Positions 17,303-26,171 of a stretch of DNA of 64,000 nucleotides are shown piece after piece (positions within the stretch are counted from its first letter, which is position 1; each line of letters starts with the position of its first letter). A program made the translations under genes and the position numbers. Source of the stretch: Paraburkholderia sp041321145 (GTDB taxonomy: Bacteria > Pseudomonadota > Gammaproteobacteria > Burkholderiales > Burkholderiaceae); the NCBI RefSeq assembly GCF_041321145.1, contig NZ_JBGGWA010000001.1:248001-312000 (forward strand), given 5' to 3'. Under the pieces are notes generated by a model. That model was not told the origin of the DNA. It searched no databases and was given only the letters and a program-made list of their open reading frames with translations.

Positions 17303-18151
17303 TTGGCTGTTTCCAATCTTGTCGTGGACGATACAGAAATCGACGCCGCTGCCGCCACGTCCGGCAGCTCGTTCTATCTCGCGATGCGCATCCTGCCGGC
17401 CGCGCAGCGTGATGCGATGTATCAGGTCTACGCCTTCTGCCGCGCTGTCGACGACATCGCCGACAGCGACATGCCGCGCGCCGAGCGCGCCGCTGCGCTC
17501 GAGCGCTGGCGCGCCGACATCGACGCGTGCTATGCCGGCACACCGCGCACGTCCTTGTGCGCGCTGACGCGGCACATTCATACGTTTCACCTGCAACGCG
17601 AAGATTTTCACGCCATGATCGACGGCATGGCGATGGATGCAGCGGCTGACATCTGCGCGCCCGACGAAGCCACGCTCGACCTCTACTGCGACCGTGTCGC
17701 GAGTGCGGCGGGCCGGCTATCGGTGAGGATATTCGGGATGCAGGAAGAATCGGGCCGTCTGCTGTCGCACCACCTGGGCCGCGCGCTGCAACTGACCAAT
17801 ATCCTGCGCGATATCGACGAAGACGCCGGTATCAACCGCTGCTACCTGCCGCACGAATTGCTGGCGCGCGAAGGCATCGCGGTGGAGAGCCCGACGCAGA
17901 TCGCCGACGATCCGTCGCTGCCGCGCGTCTGCGCGACGCTGGCCGAGCGCGCCAGGCAGCATTTCGCCGCCTCCGACGCGATCATGAACCGCGAGCCGCG
18001 CAACCACGTGCGTGCGCCGCGCATCATGTCGGGCGTCTATCGCGTGCTGCTCGAACGCACGCTCGAGCGTGGTTTCGACATGCCGCGTACGAAGGTCAAA
18101 AAGCCGCGTCTGCGCATGCTGTGGATCGTCGCGCGTTACGCGCTCTTGTGA
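17303..18151 (+). CDS. hpnD: Presqualene diphosphate synthase HpnD
   Basis: A 282-aa trans-isoprenyl diphosphate synthase of the squalene/phytoene synthase family. Both Asp-rich motifs are present, DDIAD near residue 45 and NILRDIDED near 165. YCDRVASAAGRLSVRIFG is typical of HpnD, which condenses two farnesyl diphosphates to presqualene diphosphate. I take the TTG at 17303 as the start because GGAG lies six bases ahead; the frame is open further upstream. It is the first gene of hpnD-hpnE-shc-hpnG, 4 bp before hpnE. The companion hpnC is not in the window. Confidence 0.9.
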   Translation: MAVSNLVVDDTEIDAAAATSGSSFYLAMRILPAAQRDAMYQVYAFCRAVDDIADSDMPRAERAAALERWRADIDACYAGTPRTSLCALTRHIHTFHLQREDFHAMIDGMAMDAAADICAPDEATLDLYCDRVASAAGRLSVRIFGMQEESGRLLSHHLGRALQLTNILRDIDEDAGINRCYLPHELLAREGIAVESPTQIADDPSLPRVCATLAERARQHFAASDAIMNREPRNHVRAPRIMSGVYRVLLERTLERGFDMPRTKVKKPRLRMLWIVARYALL

Positions 18152-18155
18152 ACTG

Positions 18156-19421
18156 ATGCCCAAGTTCGTACATGTGATCGGCGCCGGCGTCGCCGGCTTG
18201 GCCGCAGCGGTGCAATTGCAGCGGCGCGGTGCACAAGTCGTGCTGCATGAAGCGATGCCCCAAGCGGGTGGCCGGTGCCGTTCGTACTACGACGCGAGAC
18301 TGGGCGCGACCATCGACAGCGGCAATCACATGATGCTGTCCGGCCATGTTGCGACGCTCAACTACTTGCGAGCGATCGGCGCCGCCGACGAACTGGGCGG
18401 TCCGGCGCAGCCCGAATATCCGTTCGTGGATCTGGCAACGCGGGCGCGCTGGACCGTGCGCCTGTCGCCGGGCCGCATGCCGTGGTGGATTTTCGATCCG
18501 AACGCGCGCGTGCCGAACACCGGACCGGGCGACTATCTGACCCTCGCGCCACTGCTGTTCGCCAAGCCCGGGCGCAGCGTGGCGCAGACCATGCGCAGCA
18601 ATGGCCCGTTGTGGGACCGCCTGCTGCGGCCGCTGTTTCTCGCGATGCTCAACGTCGAGCCGCGCGAAGCGTCGGCGGAAATGGCGGGCGCGATGGTCAG
18701 GGAGACGCTGATCGCCGGCGGCCTGGCGTGCCGCCCGCTGGTCGCACGCAACGGTCTGGGCAGCGCTTTTGTCGATCCGGCGCTGCGGCTGTTGCAACAC
18801 GGTGGCGCCGCAATCAGGCTCGGTTCGCGTCTGCAGGAAATCGTATTTGCCGGCACCGGCCGTGTGTCGGCACTGAATTTCGCGGACGAGCGCATCCCGA
18901 TCGAGGCCAAACAGGCCGTGGTCCTCGCGGTACCGTCGGAGATTGCGCAGACGCTCGTGCCCGGCTTGCGCGCGCCGAATCGCTTCGCGGCAACCGTCAA
19001 CGTGCATTTCGCCGTCGAGCCGCCGTTCGGTATGCCGCCGATCACGGGGCTGCTCAATGCGACGGCCGACTGGCTGTTTGCCTTTGCGGGCCGTGTGTCG
19101 GTCACGATTAACGCCGCAGAGCGCCTGCTTGACACGCCGCATGAAGCGCTGGCGAAAACCATTTGGGCGGAAGTTGCTCAGGTCGCCAGTTTGCCCGCCG
19201 AGCCGATGCCGGCCTGGCAGGTCGTGATGGAGAAGCGCGCGACATTTGCCGCGCTGCCGGACCAGGAAACGCTGCGCCCCGGCACGCGCACTCGCTGGAC
19301 CAACTTGACGCTCGCGGGAGACTGGACGGCCACCGGCCTGCCCGCAACGATAGAAGGCGCGATCCGCTCCGGCCAGAAGGCCGCGGATACGTTGCTGAAT
19401 GAACCGATGGAACGCCGATGA
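18156..19421 (+). CDS. hpnE: Hydroxysqualene dehydroxylase HpnE
   Basis: A 421-aa FAD-dependent amine-oxidase-type enzyme. The dinucleotide-binding motif VIGAGVAGLAAAVQL is at residues 7-21, GGRCRSYY follows near 45, and the C-terminal FAD motif is LAGDWTATGLPATIEGAI. HpnE converts hydroxysqualene to squalene in bacterial squalene synthesis. It begins 4 bp after hpnD and its stop overlaps the shc start (ATGA). A longer in-frame extension upstream overlaps hpnD and is not used. Confidence 0.92.
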   Translation: MPKFVHVIGAGVAGLAAAVQLQRRGAQVVLHEAMPQAGGRCRSYYDARLGATIDSGNHMMLSGHVATLNYLRAIGAADELGGPAQPEYPFVDLATRARWTVRLSPGRMPWWIFDPNARVPNTGPGDYLTLAPLLFAKPGRSVAQTMRSNGPLWDRLLRPLFLAMLNVEPREASAEMAGAMVRETLIAGGLACRPLVARNGLGSAFVDPALRLLQHGGAAIRLGSRLQEIVFAGTGRVSALNFADERIPIEAKQAVVLAVPSEIAQTLVPGLRAPNRFAATVNVHFAVEPPFGMPPITGLLNATADWLFAFAGRVSVTINAAERLLDTPHEALAKTIWAEVAQVASLPAEPMPAWQVVMEKRATFAALPDQETLRPGTRTRWTNLTLAGDWTATGLPATIEGAIRSGQKAADTLLNEPMERR

Positions 19422-21454
19422 ACGACTTATCTCAAGCCCAGCAACTGGACGCCGTGTTGCCTGAATGTGCCGAAGCGGCGCCGAACGTGCCGACCGTTGA
19501 GCCGGTTGCTGCGGCGCAAGCGCCGGCAACGTCGCTGGACGCCGCGATCACGCGCGCCACCGAGGCGATTCTCGCCGCGCAGAAGCCGGATGGCCACTGG
19601 GTCTACGAACTCGAAGCCGACGCGACGATTCCCGCCGAATATGTACTGCTGGTCCACTATCTCGGCGAAACGCCGAACGTGGAACTGGAGCAGAAGATCG
19701 CGCGCTATCTGCGCCGCATCCAGTTGCCGAACGGCGGCTGGCCGCTCTTCACCGACGGCGCGCTCGACATCAGCGCCAGCGTGAAAGCGTACTTCGCGCT
19801 GAAGATGATCGGCGACCCGGCGGATGCCGAGCATATGGTCCGTGCGCGTGAGGCGATTCTGGCGAACGGTGGGGCGGAAACGGTGAACGTGTTCACACGG
19901 ATTCTGCTTGCGCTGTTCGGCGTGGTGTCATGGCGTGCCGTGCCGATGATGCCGGTGGAAATCATGCTGCTGCCCCAATGGTTCCCGTTCCATCTGTCGA
20001 AGGTATCGTACTGGGCGCGGACCGTGATCGTGCCGTTGCTGGTGCTGAACGCGAAGCGGCCGGTGGCGCGTAATCCGCGCCGCGTGCGTATCGACGAGCT
20101 GTTCCGCGCCGCGCCGGTCAACACGGGCATGCGTGATCGGGCGCCGCATCAGCACTTGGGTTGGTTCCGCTTCTTCCGTGGCGTGGACATGATGCTGCGC
20201 GCGGTCGACGGCCTGTTCCCGAAAGTCACGCGCGAGCGTTCGGTGCGCGAGGCGGTGGCATTCGTCGACGAACGGCTGAACGGCGAAGACGGCCTCGGCG
20301 CGATTTTCCCGGCCATGGCCAACTCGGTAATGATGTACGACGTGCTCGGCTATCCGGCCGATCACCCGAACCGCGCGATTGCCCGCGAGTCGATCGAAAA
20401 GCTGCTCGTCATCAAGGATGACGAAGCATATTGCCAGCCGTGTCTGTCGCCGGTGTGGGACACCTCGCTTGCGGCGCACGCGCTGCTCGAGACCGGCGAA
20501 GCGCATGCCGGGCAGGCGGCCGAACGCGGGCTCGCGTGGTTGCGTCCGCTGCAGATTCTCGACGTGCGCGGCGACTGGATTTCGCGCCGTCCGAACGTAC
20601 GTCCTGGTGGCTGGGCGTTTCAGTACAACAACGCGCACTATCCTGACGTGGACGATACGGCCGTGGTCGTGATGGCGATGCAACGCTCGGCGGCGCTGAC
20701 GCAATCGGATGTCGATCGCGAAGCCATTGCGCGGGCGCGCGAATGGGTGGTCGGCATGCAGAGCAGCGACGGCGGCTGGGGCGCGTTCGAACCGGAAAAC
20801 ACGCAGTACTACCTCAACAACATTCCGTTCTCCGATCACGGCGCCTTGCTCGATCCGCCGACCGCAGACGTGTCGGGCCGCTGCCTGTCGATGCTCGCGC
20901 AACTCGGTGAACTGCCGCAGGGCAGCGAACCGGCGCAACGCGCCTTGGCCTACATGCTGAAGGAGCAGGAGTCCGACGGCAGCTGGTACGGCCGCTGGGG
21001 CCTGAACTACATCTACGGTACGTGGACCGCGCTGTGTTCGCTGAACGCCGCAGGCCTGCCGCACGACGATCCGCGGATGAAGCGCGCCGCGCAGTGGCTG
21101 CTGTCGATCCAGAACGAAGACGGCGGCTGGGGCGAGGGTGGCGAGAGCTACAAGCTCGACTATCGTGGCTACGAACGCGCGCCGAGCACGGCTTCACAAA
21201 CCGCATGGGCGCTGATGGGCCTGATGGCGGCGGGCGAGGTGAATCACGAAGCGGTGACACGCGGCGTCGAGTATTTGCAGCGCGAACAGCGCGAGCACGG
21301 CCTGTGGGACGAAACGCGTTTTACGGCGACCGGCTTCCCGCGCGTGTTCTATCTGCGTTATCACGGCTATCGCAAGTTCTTCCCGCTGTGGGCGCTGGCG
21401 CGCTTCCGTCATCTGAAGCGCAACGGGCTTACGCGCGTCGCGGTCGGGATGTAA
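19418..21454 (+). CDS. shc: Squalene-hopene cyclase
   Basis: A 678-aa class II triterpene cyclase that folds squalene into hopene/hopanol at the inner membrane. The catalytic DxDD motif is DVDD at residues 410-413. Several QW repeats are visible: QKPDGHW, QLPNGGW, RPGGWAFQ, QSSDGGWGAF, QESDGSWYGRWG and QNEDGGWGEGGESY. The length is normal for the family. It overlaps hpnE by 4 bp and is followed by hpnG after 3 bp. Confidence 0.97.
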   Translation: MNDLSQAQQLDAVLPECAEAAPNVPTVEPVAAAQAPATSLDAAITRATEAILAAQKPDGHWVYELEADATIPAEYVLLVHYLGETPNVELEQKIARYLRRIQLPNGGWPLFTDGALDISASVKAYFALKMIGDPADAEHMVRAREAILANGGAETVNVFTRILLALFGVVSWRAVPMMPVEIMLLPQWFPFHLSKVSYWARTVIVPLLVLNAKRPVARNPRRVRIDELFRAAPVNTGMRDRAPHQHLGWFRFFRGVDMMLRAVDGLFPKVTRERSVREAVAFVDERLNGEDGLGAIFPAMANSVMMYDVLGYPADHPNRAIARESIEKLLVIKDDEAYCQPCLSPVWDTSLAAHALLETGEAHAGQAAERGLAWLRPLQILDVRGDWISRRPNVRPGGWAFQYNNAHYPDVDDTAVVVMAMQRSAALTQSDVDREAIARAREWVVGMQSSDGGWGAFEPENTQYYLNNIPFSDHGALLDPPTADVSGRCLSMLAQLGELPQGSEPAQRALAYMLKEQESDGSWYGRWGLNYIYGTWTALCSLNAAGLPHDDPRMKRAAQWLLSIQNEDGGWGEGGESYKLDYRGYERAPSTASQTAWALMGLMAAGEVNHEAVTRGVEYLQREQREHGLWDETRFTATGFPRVFYLRYHGYRKFFPLWALARFRHLKRNGLTRVAVGM

Positions 21455-21457
21455 CGG

Positions 21458-22189
21458 ATGGCGCTTTCGACAACGCCGTCAGCCGATGCGCAGCGCAGCA
21501 CCTTGCCGGTGATCGTGGTGACGGGTATGGCGTTCGAAGCGCGCATCGCGCGCGGCAAGGGTGTCGAGGTGGTCCACGCCGCACGCGCGGATTTGCTGGA
21601 GCGGGCGTTGAGCGCGGCGGTCGCGCGCGGCTGCTCGGGGATCATCAGTTTTGGCACAGCGGGCGGTGTGGCGCCTGATCTCGAGCCGGGCACGTTGATC
21701 GTCGCGGAGGCCGTCGAGGGGCCGTTTGGGCGGCTGCAGACCGATCGGCCGTGGGCTGACAGGCTCGCCGCGGCGTTGGCGACCGGGCCGCTGGCGGCGC
21801 GTCTGCGGCGTGGCCTGATGGCAGCCGTCACCGCGCCTTTGATCACCGCCGACGACAAGCGCGTGCTGCATCGCTCGACCGGCGCGTTGGCCGTGGATAT
21901 GGAGTCGCATATTGCCGGCGCGACGGCCGCCGCGCATGGCGTGCCGTTCGCCGTGTGCCGGGCGATTGTCGATCCGGCTTGGCGCACGCTGCCTTTCGCC
22001 GCGACTGCTGGCTTGCGTGACGATGGCACCACGGCGCTGGCGCCGATTTTGCGCGAGCTGCTGCGGCAGCCGTCGCAGCTCGGGGCGCTGATTCAGGTCG
22101 CCGTCGACGCGCGGGCGGCTCGGACCTCGCTGGTCCAGGCGCGATATGCGATGGGTGAGGCTGGGGTCTTGCGGATGGTTGTTGCCTGA
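21458..22189 (+). CDS. hpnG: Hopanoid-associated phosphorylase HpnG
   Basis: A 243-aa purine-nucleoside-phosphorylase-like protein with the GIISFGTAGGVAPDLEPG substrate loop and an AVDMESHIAG motif near residue 148. HpnG removes adenine from adenosylhopane (made by HpnH) to give ribosylhopane, on the way to extended hopanoids. It is the last gene of the hpnD-hpnE-shc-hpnG operon. hpnH itself lies about 5 kb downstream on the opposite strand. Confidence 0.92.
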   Translation: MALSTTPSADAQRSTLPVIVVTGMAFEARIARGKGVEVVHAARADLLERALSAAVARGCSGIISFGTAGGVAPDLEPGTLIVAEAVEGPFGRLQTDRPWADRLAAALATGPLAARLRRGLMAAVTAPLITADDKRVLHRSTGALAVDMESHIAGATAAAHGVPFAVCRAIVDPAWRTLPFAATAGLRDDGTTALAPILRELLRQPSQLGALIQVAVDARAARTSLVQARYAMGEAGVLRMVVA

Positions 22190-22221
22190 AGGCGGCTGCC
22201 TGCTGCCTGTGCATTGCCTAC

Positions 22222-22243
22222 CCAGCGCGCCTTCGCGCGCTGG
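22222..22243. terminator. Hairpin between convergent hpnG and mlaA-like genes
   Basis: CCAGCGCGC and GCGCGCTGG form a perfect 9-bp stem with a CTTC loop. There is no U-run, so it may be a weak or processed terminator serving both converging operons. Confidence 0.5.
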
Positions 22244-22262
22244 ATTACCTAACTCAAGCCCC

Positions 22263-23342
22263 CTATTGAGCCGCCGGTACTGTTTCCGGCGGTTTCTTGC
22301 CCGTCGGCGCCGTTTGTGCTGCCGGCACCGGCGTCACTGCGCCCGAAGCTGCATCAGGCACTGCAGTCGGGGCGTGCAGTCTCTCGCTCGGGTTGGTGTA
22401 GTTCGGCACGCCTGCCGGAGCACCTTTGGCGCTTCCCGAGGCGGCGTTCGGGGCTTGCGCTGCGTCGCCTGGGTCCGTGTAGTTCGGTACGCCCGCCGGA
22501 GCACCCGTGGCATTTCCCGAGGCGGCATTCGGGGCGTCCGCAGCGTCGCCCGGGTCCGCGTAGTTCGGCAACCCCGCCGGTGAGTCGGCGCCGGCGCCTT
22601 TGGCGGGCGTCGCGCCTGCGCCTGAGTCTTCCTGGTCGTCGTAGTTCGGGAGCGGCGCGGCGTTGTCGCCGGTGCCGCGCAAACGCGCCCGGCGCTGCTG
22701 GGTGTAGGCGTCGCGTACGAAGGAATACTTGTCGAGCGCGGCCTGTTGCAGCAGGTCGGTCGCGCCCAGCAGGTCGGAGCGCACGCTCACGAACTGCAGC
22801 ACGTACAGCGGGTTGCGCAACGCCGGTTCCATGTAATTCAGCGGGTTGAACCTCACGTCCACCACCAGACCCATGCTGTCACGCACTGTGCTCGGACCGA
22901 ACAGCGGCAAGACGAGGTACGGACCCGACGGGATGCCCCAGTGGCCCAGCGTCAGACCGAAATCCTGGTGGTGCTTCGGCAGGCCGGCCGGCGTCGCCCA
23001 GTCGAGCAGGCCGCCGAGGCCAAAGGTCGAGTTGAACGCGAAGCGCACGAGGTCTTCGGTCGCATCGGTGATCTTCAACTGCAACAGATTGTTGGCAGCG
23101 TTGTTCAGGTCGCCGAGATTCGAGAAGAAGTTGCTCACCGCCGTGCGCAACGGCTGCGGCGTCACTTTCTGGTAACCCTTGGCGACCGGAATGGCGACAT
23201 AGCGATCCACCCCGTCGTTGAAATTGAATACCGCCCGGTTCACCGGTTCGAACGGGTCGCCAGGCTTGCGGTCGGGGCCGGTCGCGCAGCCGGAGATGAG
23301 ACCGGCGGCGGTCAGCGTCAGCACGGTAGTTCGGAGCTTCAT
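22263..23342 (-). CDS. MlaA/VacJ-family outer-membrane lipoprotein with repeat tail
   Basis: A 359-aa lipoprotein. The signal peptide ends in a lipobox (LISGC, acylated Cys near residue 20), followed by the MlaA domain to about residue 250 (DPFEPVNRAVFNFND, GGLLDWATPAGLPKH, FGLTLGHWGIPSGPY and LPLFGPSTVRD are classic). The remaining 105 residues are a Pro/Ala/Gly-rich tail with tandem 27-residue units around PNYxDPGDAA. MlaA moves lipids between outer-membrane leaflets and the periplasm. Here it follows hpnN by 2 bp, so it probably works in the hopanoid route. The start is at MKLRTT (23342) with AAGGA upstream. Confidence 0.92.
   Translation of the reverse strand: MKLRTTVLTLTAAGLISGCATGPDRKPGDPFEPVNRAVFNFNDGVDRYVAIPVAKGYQKVTPQPLRTAVSNFFSNLGDLNNAANNLLQLKITDATEDLVRFAFNSTFGLGGLLDWATPAGLPKHHQDFGLTLGHWGIPSGPYLVLPLFGPSTVRDSMGLVVDVRFNPLNYMEPALRNPLYVLQFVSVRSDLLGATDLLQQAALDKYSFVRDAYTQQRRARLRGTGDNAAPLPNYDDQEDSGAGATPAKGAGADSPAGLPNYADPGDAADAPNAASGNATGAPAGVPNYTDPGDAAQAPNAASGSAKGAPAGVPNYTNPSERLHAPTAVPDAASGAVTPVPAAQTAPTGKKPPETVPAAQ
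22396..22600. repeat. 81-bp tandem repeats in the mlaA-like gene tail
   Basis: Two full 81-bp units (22396-22476 and 22477-22557) and a third partial unit from 22558 lie in frame. They encode 27-residue repeats, and a fourth, degenerate PNYDD element is near 22640. Unit boundaries coincide exactly, so copy number may vary among strains. Confidence 0.88.
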
Positions 23343-23344
23343 GC

Positions 23345-25960
23345 TTATATTCCTTTGTGCCTGGCGCGGCGTTGGCGCGGCTTGCCCATCAGTACGGGTT
23401 GGAACACCACCGCGCCGATCAGCGTGCAAAACAACGAGAGCGCCAGCAAGCGTCCCATACTCGACGTCCCCGGATGGTGCGACAGCCAGAGGCTGCCGAA
23501 CGCCGTCGCGGTGGTCGCCGCGCTGAACAACACGGCATGCGTGAGGCTCGACTGCAAGAGGCCGGTCTGCCCGTTGCGCCACGCCATCACAAAGTAAATT
23601 TTGAATGCTACGCCGACGCCGAGCATCAGCGGCAACGCGATGATGTTCGCGAAGTTCAGCGGCATGCCGAACACCACGCACAGCTCCAGCGTCACCAGCG
23701 CCGACACCAGCAGCGGAACCAGCGTGCGCAGCACGTCGCCGAGCCGCCGCAGCGCGATCCACAGCAAGATTGAAATCGACAGCAACGCCCAGCCGGCGGC
23801 CTGCAGGAACGCCTTAATGATCGTGTCCGCGGAATGCAGGATCGAAATCGGGCCGCCGATCGCATCTGGCTCCGCTTTTTTCACCGAATGGGCGAAGCGG
23901 GCGAGCATGGTGTCGTCGTTCGGATCGGTGCCGGATATGACCTTCGGCGCAATGTCGACGAGCGCGCGGCCGTCCTTCGAGACCCAGCTCGTGGAGATCT
24001 CCTTGGGCAGGGTGTCGCGGGTGATTTCGGTCGGCTGCAGCAGATCAGCCAATTGCTTCAGCGCGATACGCAGCGGCTCGGACATCGCGGTTTCGGCGCG
24101 GTCGCGCATGGCGGCGTCTGCGGAAGCCAGCTTTTGCAGCGTCGCGGACAGATGCTTCGCTTCGGCGGCGCCCGGACCCGGATGGTCGTCGGCGGCGAGC
24201 GATAGCTGGTTCGATGCGCGCTTTAACGCGGCGACGCGCACCGCGTCCGTGGCCTGAGGGGCTGGCGGCTGCTGCAGCGCGGGCAACAGTTGCTGCGCGG
24301 CGCTCGCGATCAGCATCAATTTTTGCTGCTGCTCGGCAGGAATGAAGGTGTCGAGCGTGGTGACGCGGCCCACTTCCGGCAGCGTGCGCAGATGCGCGGC
24401 CTTCCGGTCCGCATCGGCAAGCGTTGGCGCCAGCACATGCACGTTGTTGACCGCCGCTTCCGGCGAGTCCTTGAGCGATAGCAGCGTCGCCATCGACTCG
24501 GTATGCGGATCCTTCAGATGCAGCGGATTGAAGTCAAAGCGCAAGTGCGTCAGCAAAGGCGTGGCGCCGATCACGATGAGGAGCGTTCCGATCAGCACCG
24601 GCTTGCGGTGTTGATCGAGAAAATCGTCGACAGGAGCGAGCTGCTTGAAGCCGGGCGAGGCCGCCTCGGCGCGTGGCCTGAAGATTTTCAACAGCGCCGG
24701 CAGCAGCGTCATGTTGGTGAAATACGCGACGAACATGCCGACGCCGGCGATCTCGCCCAATTCCGACACGCCGCGATACGCCGTCGGCAGGAACGAGAAG
24801 AAGCTCAGTGCGACCGCGACCGCCGCAAGGGTCAGCGGCACGCCGATGCTGTGCGCGGTGTGCGTGAGGGCGGCGGAAATACGGTCGTCGCGATTACGCT
24901 CTTCACGATATTTGACGCCGAACTGCACGCCGAAATCGACCCCGAGTCCGACGAACAGCACCATGAAGGCGACTGAAATCATGTTGAGCGCGCCAACCAG
25001 CAGCAGGCCGAGCGCCGCTGTGATCGCGAGGCCGACGAACAGCGTGATGAACACCGCGGCGATCATGCGGCCCGAACGCAGCGCCAGCCACAGAATGACC
25101 AGCACGACGATAAAAGTGCCGATGCCGTTGAGCGCCGCGCCGTCCTTGACGGAGGCGAATTCTTCGTCGGCGAGCGGCTGTTGGCCGGTCAGGCGGACTC
25201 TGGCGCCAAAGCGTGTATCGAGGTGCAGCGAGGCGGCGGTGTCGCGGATCGCCTGCGAGGCGGCCGCACCGGGCTCCAGCGCGTCGTAGTTCACGACGGG
25301 CTGCACCGTGACGAAGGCGCGCGCCGGCTCTGTGCCGGCACTCCTGTCGACCAGCGCGCGCCACGAGAATGCCGCGGGCTGTCCGGCCAGCACGCGGTCG
25401 AGCGTGGTTGCGCTTTGCGACAGCAAATGGCTCATGTCGGACAGTTTCACCTGGCCGAGTTGCAGCGGCAGCAACAGGCTCGTGGTGAGCGTGCCGGCGA
25501 GACCCGTCAGGCTCGGGTCGTGCGCGAGGGCATTGACGAGCGGGCGGGACTGGACGAGCTGCGAGGTGGTCGAGAGGACTTCATCGGTCGAGGGGAATAA
25601 CAGGCCGTTGTGTTCGAAGAACGGGCCGCCGGCGGGCTGCGAGACCGCGACGAACTCCTTCTGATTGGCTTTGAGCGCGGCCGTCAGGACATTGGCGGCG
25701 GCGTCGGCGAACTCCGGGGCGCGGGCTTCGACCACGACCAGCACGGTTTGACCGCGATCCGGGAAGGCTCCGTCCATGGCGTGCTCGAGCGACGACCATT
25801 CCTTGTCGGTGTCGATGAGACGGCTGATATCCGTATTGATCTTGAAGTGATGGACGACGTAAAAGCCGCTCAAAACGGCGAGCACGAACGACAGGGCGAT
25901 GATCCGTAACGGATGACGCACCGAATAGGCAACGAGACGGACAATAGATGACTTCAGCAT
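23345..25960 (-). CDS. hpnN: Hopanoid transporter HpnN (RND/MMPL family)
   Basis: An 871-aa inner-membrane RND-type exporter. Two halves each have a large periplasmic loop between an early transmembrane helix and a five-helix bundle. FVLAVLSGFYVVHHFKINTD starts the first half, and the FMVLFVGLGVDFGVQFGVKY sterol-sensing-like helix follows. HpnN carries hopanoids from the inner membrane towards the outer membrane. It is the first gene of hpnN-mlaA and is divergent from hpnM. The start is placed at MLKSSIV (25960); residues encoded further upstream are Ala/Cys-rich and unlike the family. Confidence 0.93.
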   Translation of the reverse strand: MLKSSIVRLVAYSVRHPLRIIALSFVLAVLSGFYVVHHFKINTDISRLIDTDKEWSSLEHAMDGAFPDRGQTVLVVVEARAPEFADAAANVLTAALKANQKEFVAVSQPAGGPFFEHNGLLFPSTDEVLSTTSQLVQSRPLVNALAHDPSLTGLAGTLTTSLLLPLQLGQVKLSDMSHLLSQSATTLDRVLAGQPAAFSWRALVDRSAGTEPARAFVTVQPVVNYDALEPGAAASQAIRDTAASLHLDTRFGARVRLTGQQPLADEEFASVKDGAALNGIGTFIVVLVILWLALRSGRMIAAVFITLFVGLAITAALGLLLVGALNMISVAFMVLFVGLGVDFGVQFGVKYREERNRDDRISAALTHTAHSIGVPLTLAAVAVALSFFSFLPTAYRGVSELGEIAGVGMFVAYFTNMTLLPALLKIFRPRAEAASPGFKQLAPVDDFLDQHRKPVLIGTLLIVIGATPLLTHLRFDFNPLHLKDPHTESMATLLSLKDSPEAAVNNVHVLAPTLADADRKAAHLRTLPEVGRVTTLDTFIPAEQQQKLMLIASAAQQLLPALQQPPAPQATDAVRVAALKRASNQLSLAADDHPGPGAAEAKHLSATLQKLASADAAMRDRAETAMSEPLRIALKQLADLLQPTEITRDTLPKEISTSWVSKDGRALVDIAPKVISGTDPNDDTMLARFAHSVKKAEPDAIGGPISILHSADTIIKAFLQAAGWALLSISILLWIALRRLGDVLRTLVPLLVSALVTLELCVVFGMPLNFANIIALPLMLGVGVAFKIYFVMAWRNGQTGLLQSSLTHAVLFSAATTATAFGSLWLSHHPGTSSMGRLLALSLFCTLIGAVVFQPVLMGKPRQRRARHKGI

Positions 25961-26171
25961 GTAGGCGGAGGCGGCCTTATCACGGTTGTTGTTTTTGAAG
26001 AAAGTGCACAAGTATACAGAGCCGGAGCAATCTGGCGCGTCTTCGGTAGCAAGCGCGGCGCCCGGGGCGGCACTGGGGCGGGAACGCAACCTCGTTATAC
26101 TGGTCTATCTTGCTTTTTATCGCGGGCTGTAAGGCTGCCCGCGCTTACTTCTTTCGGGTCTCGGCGAACGT

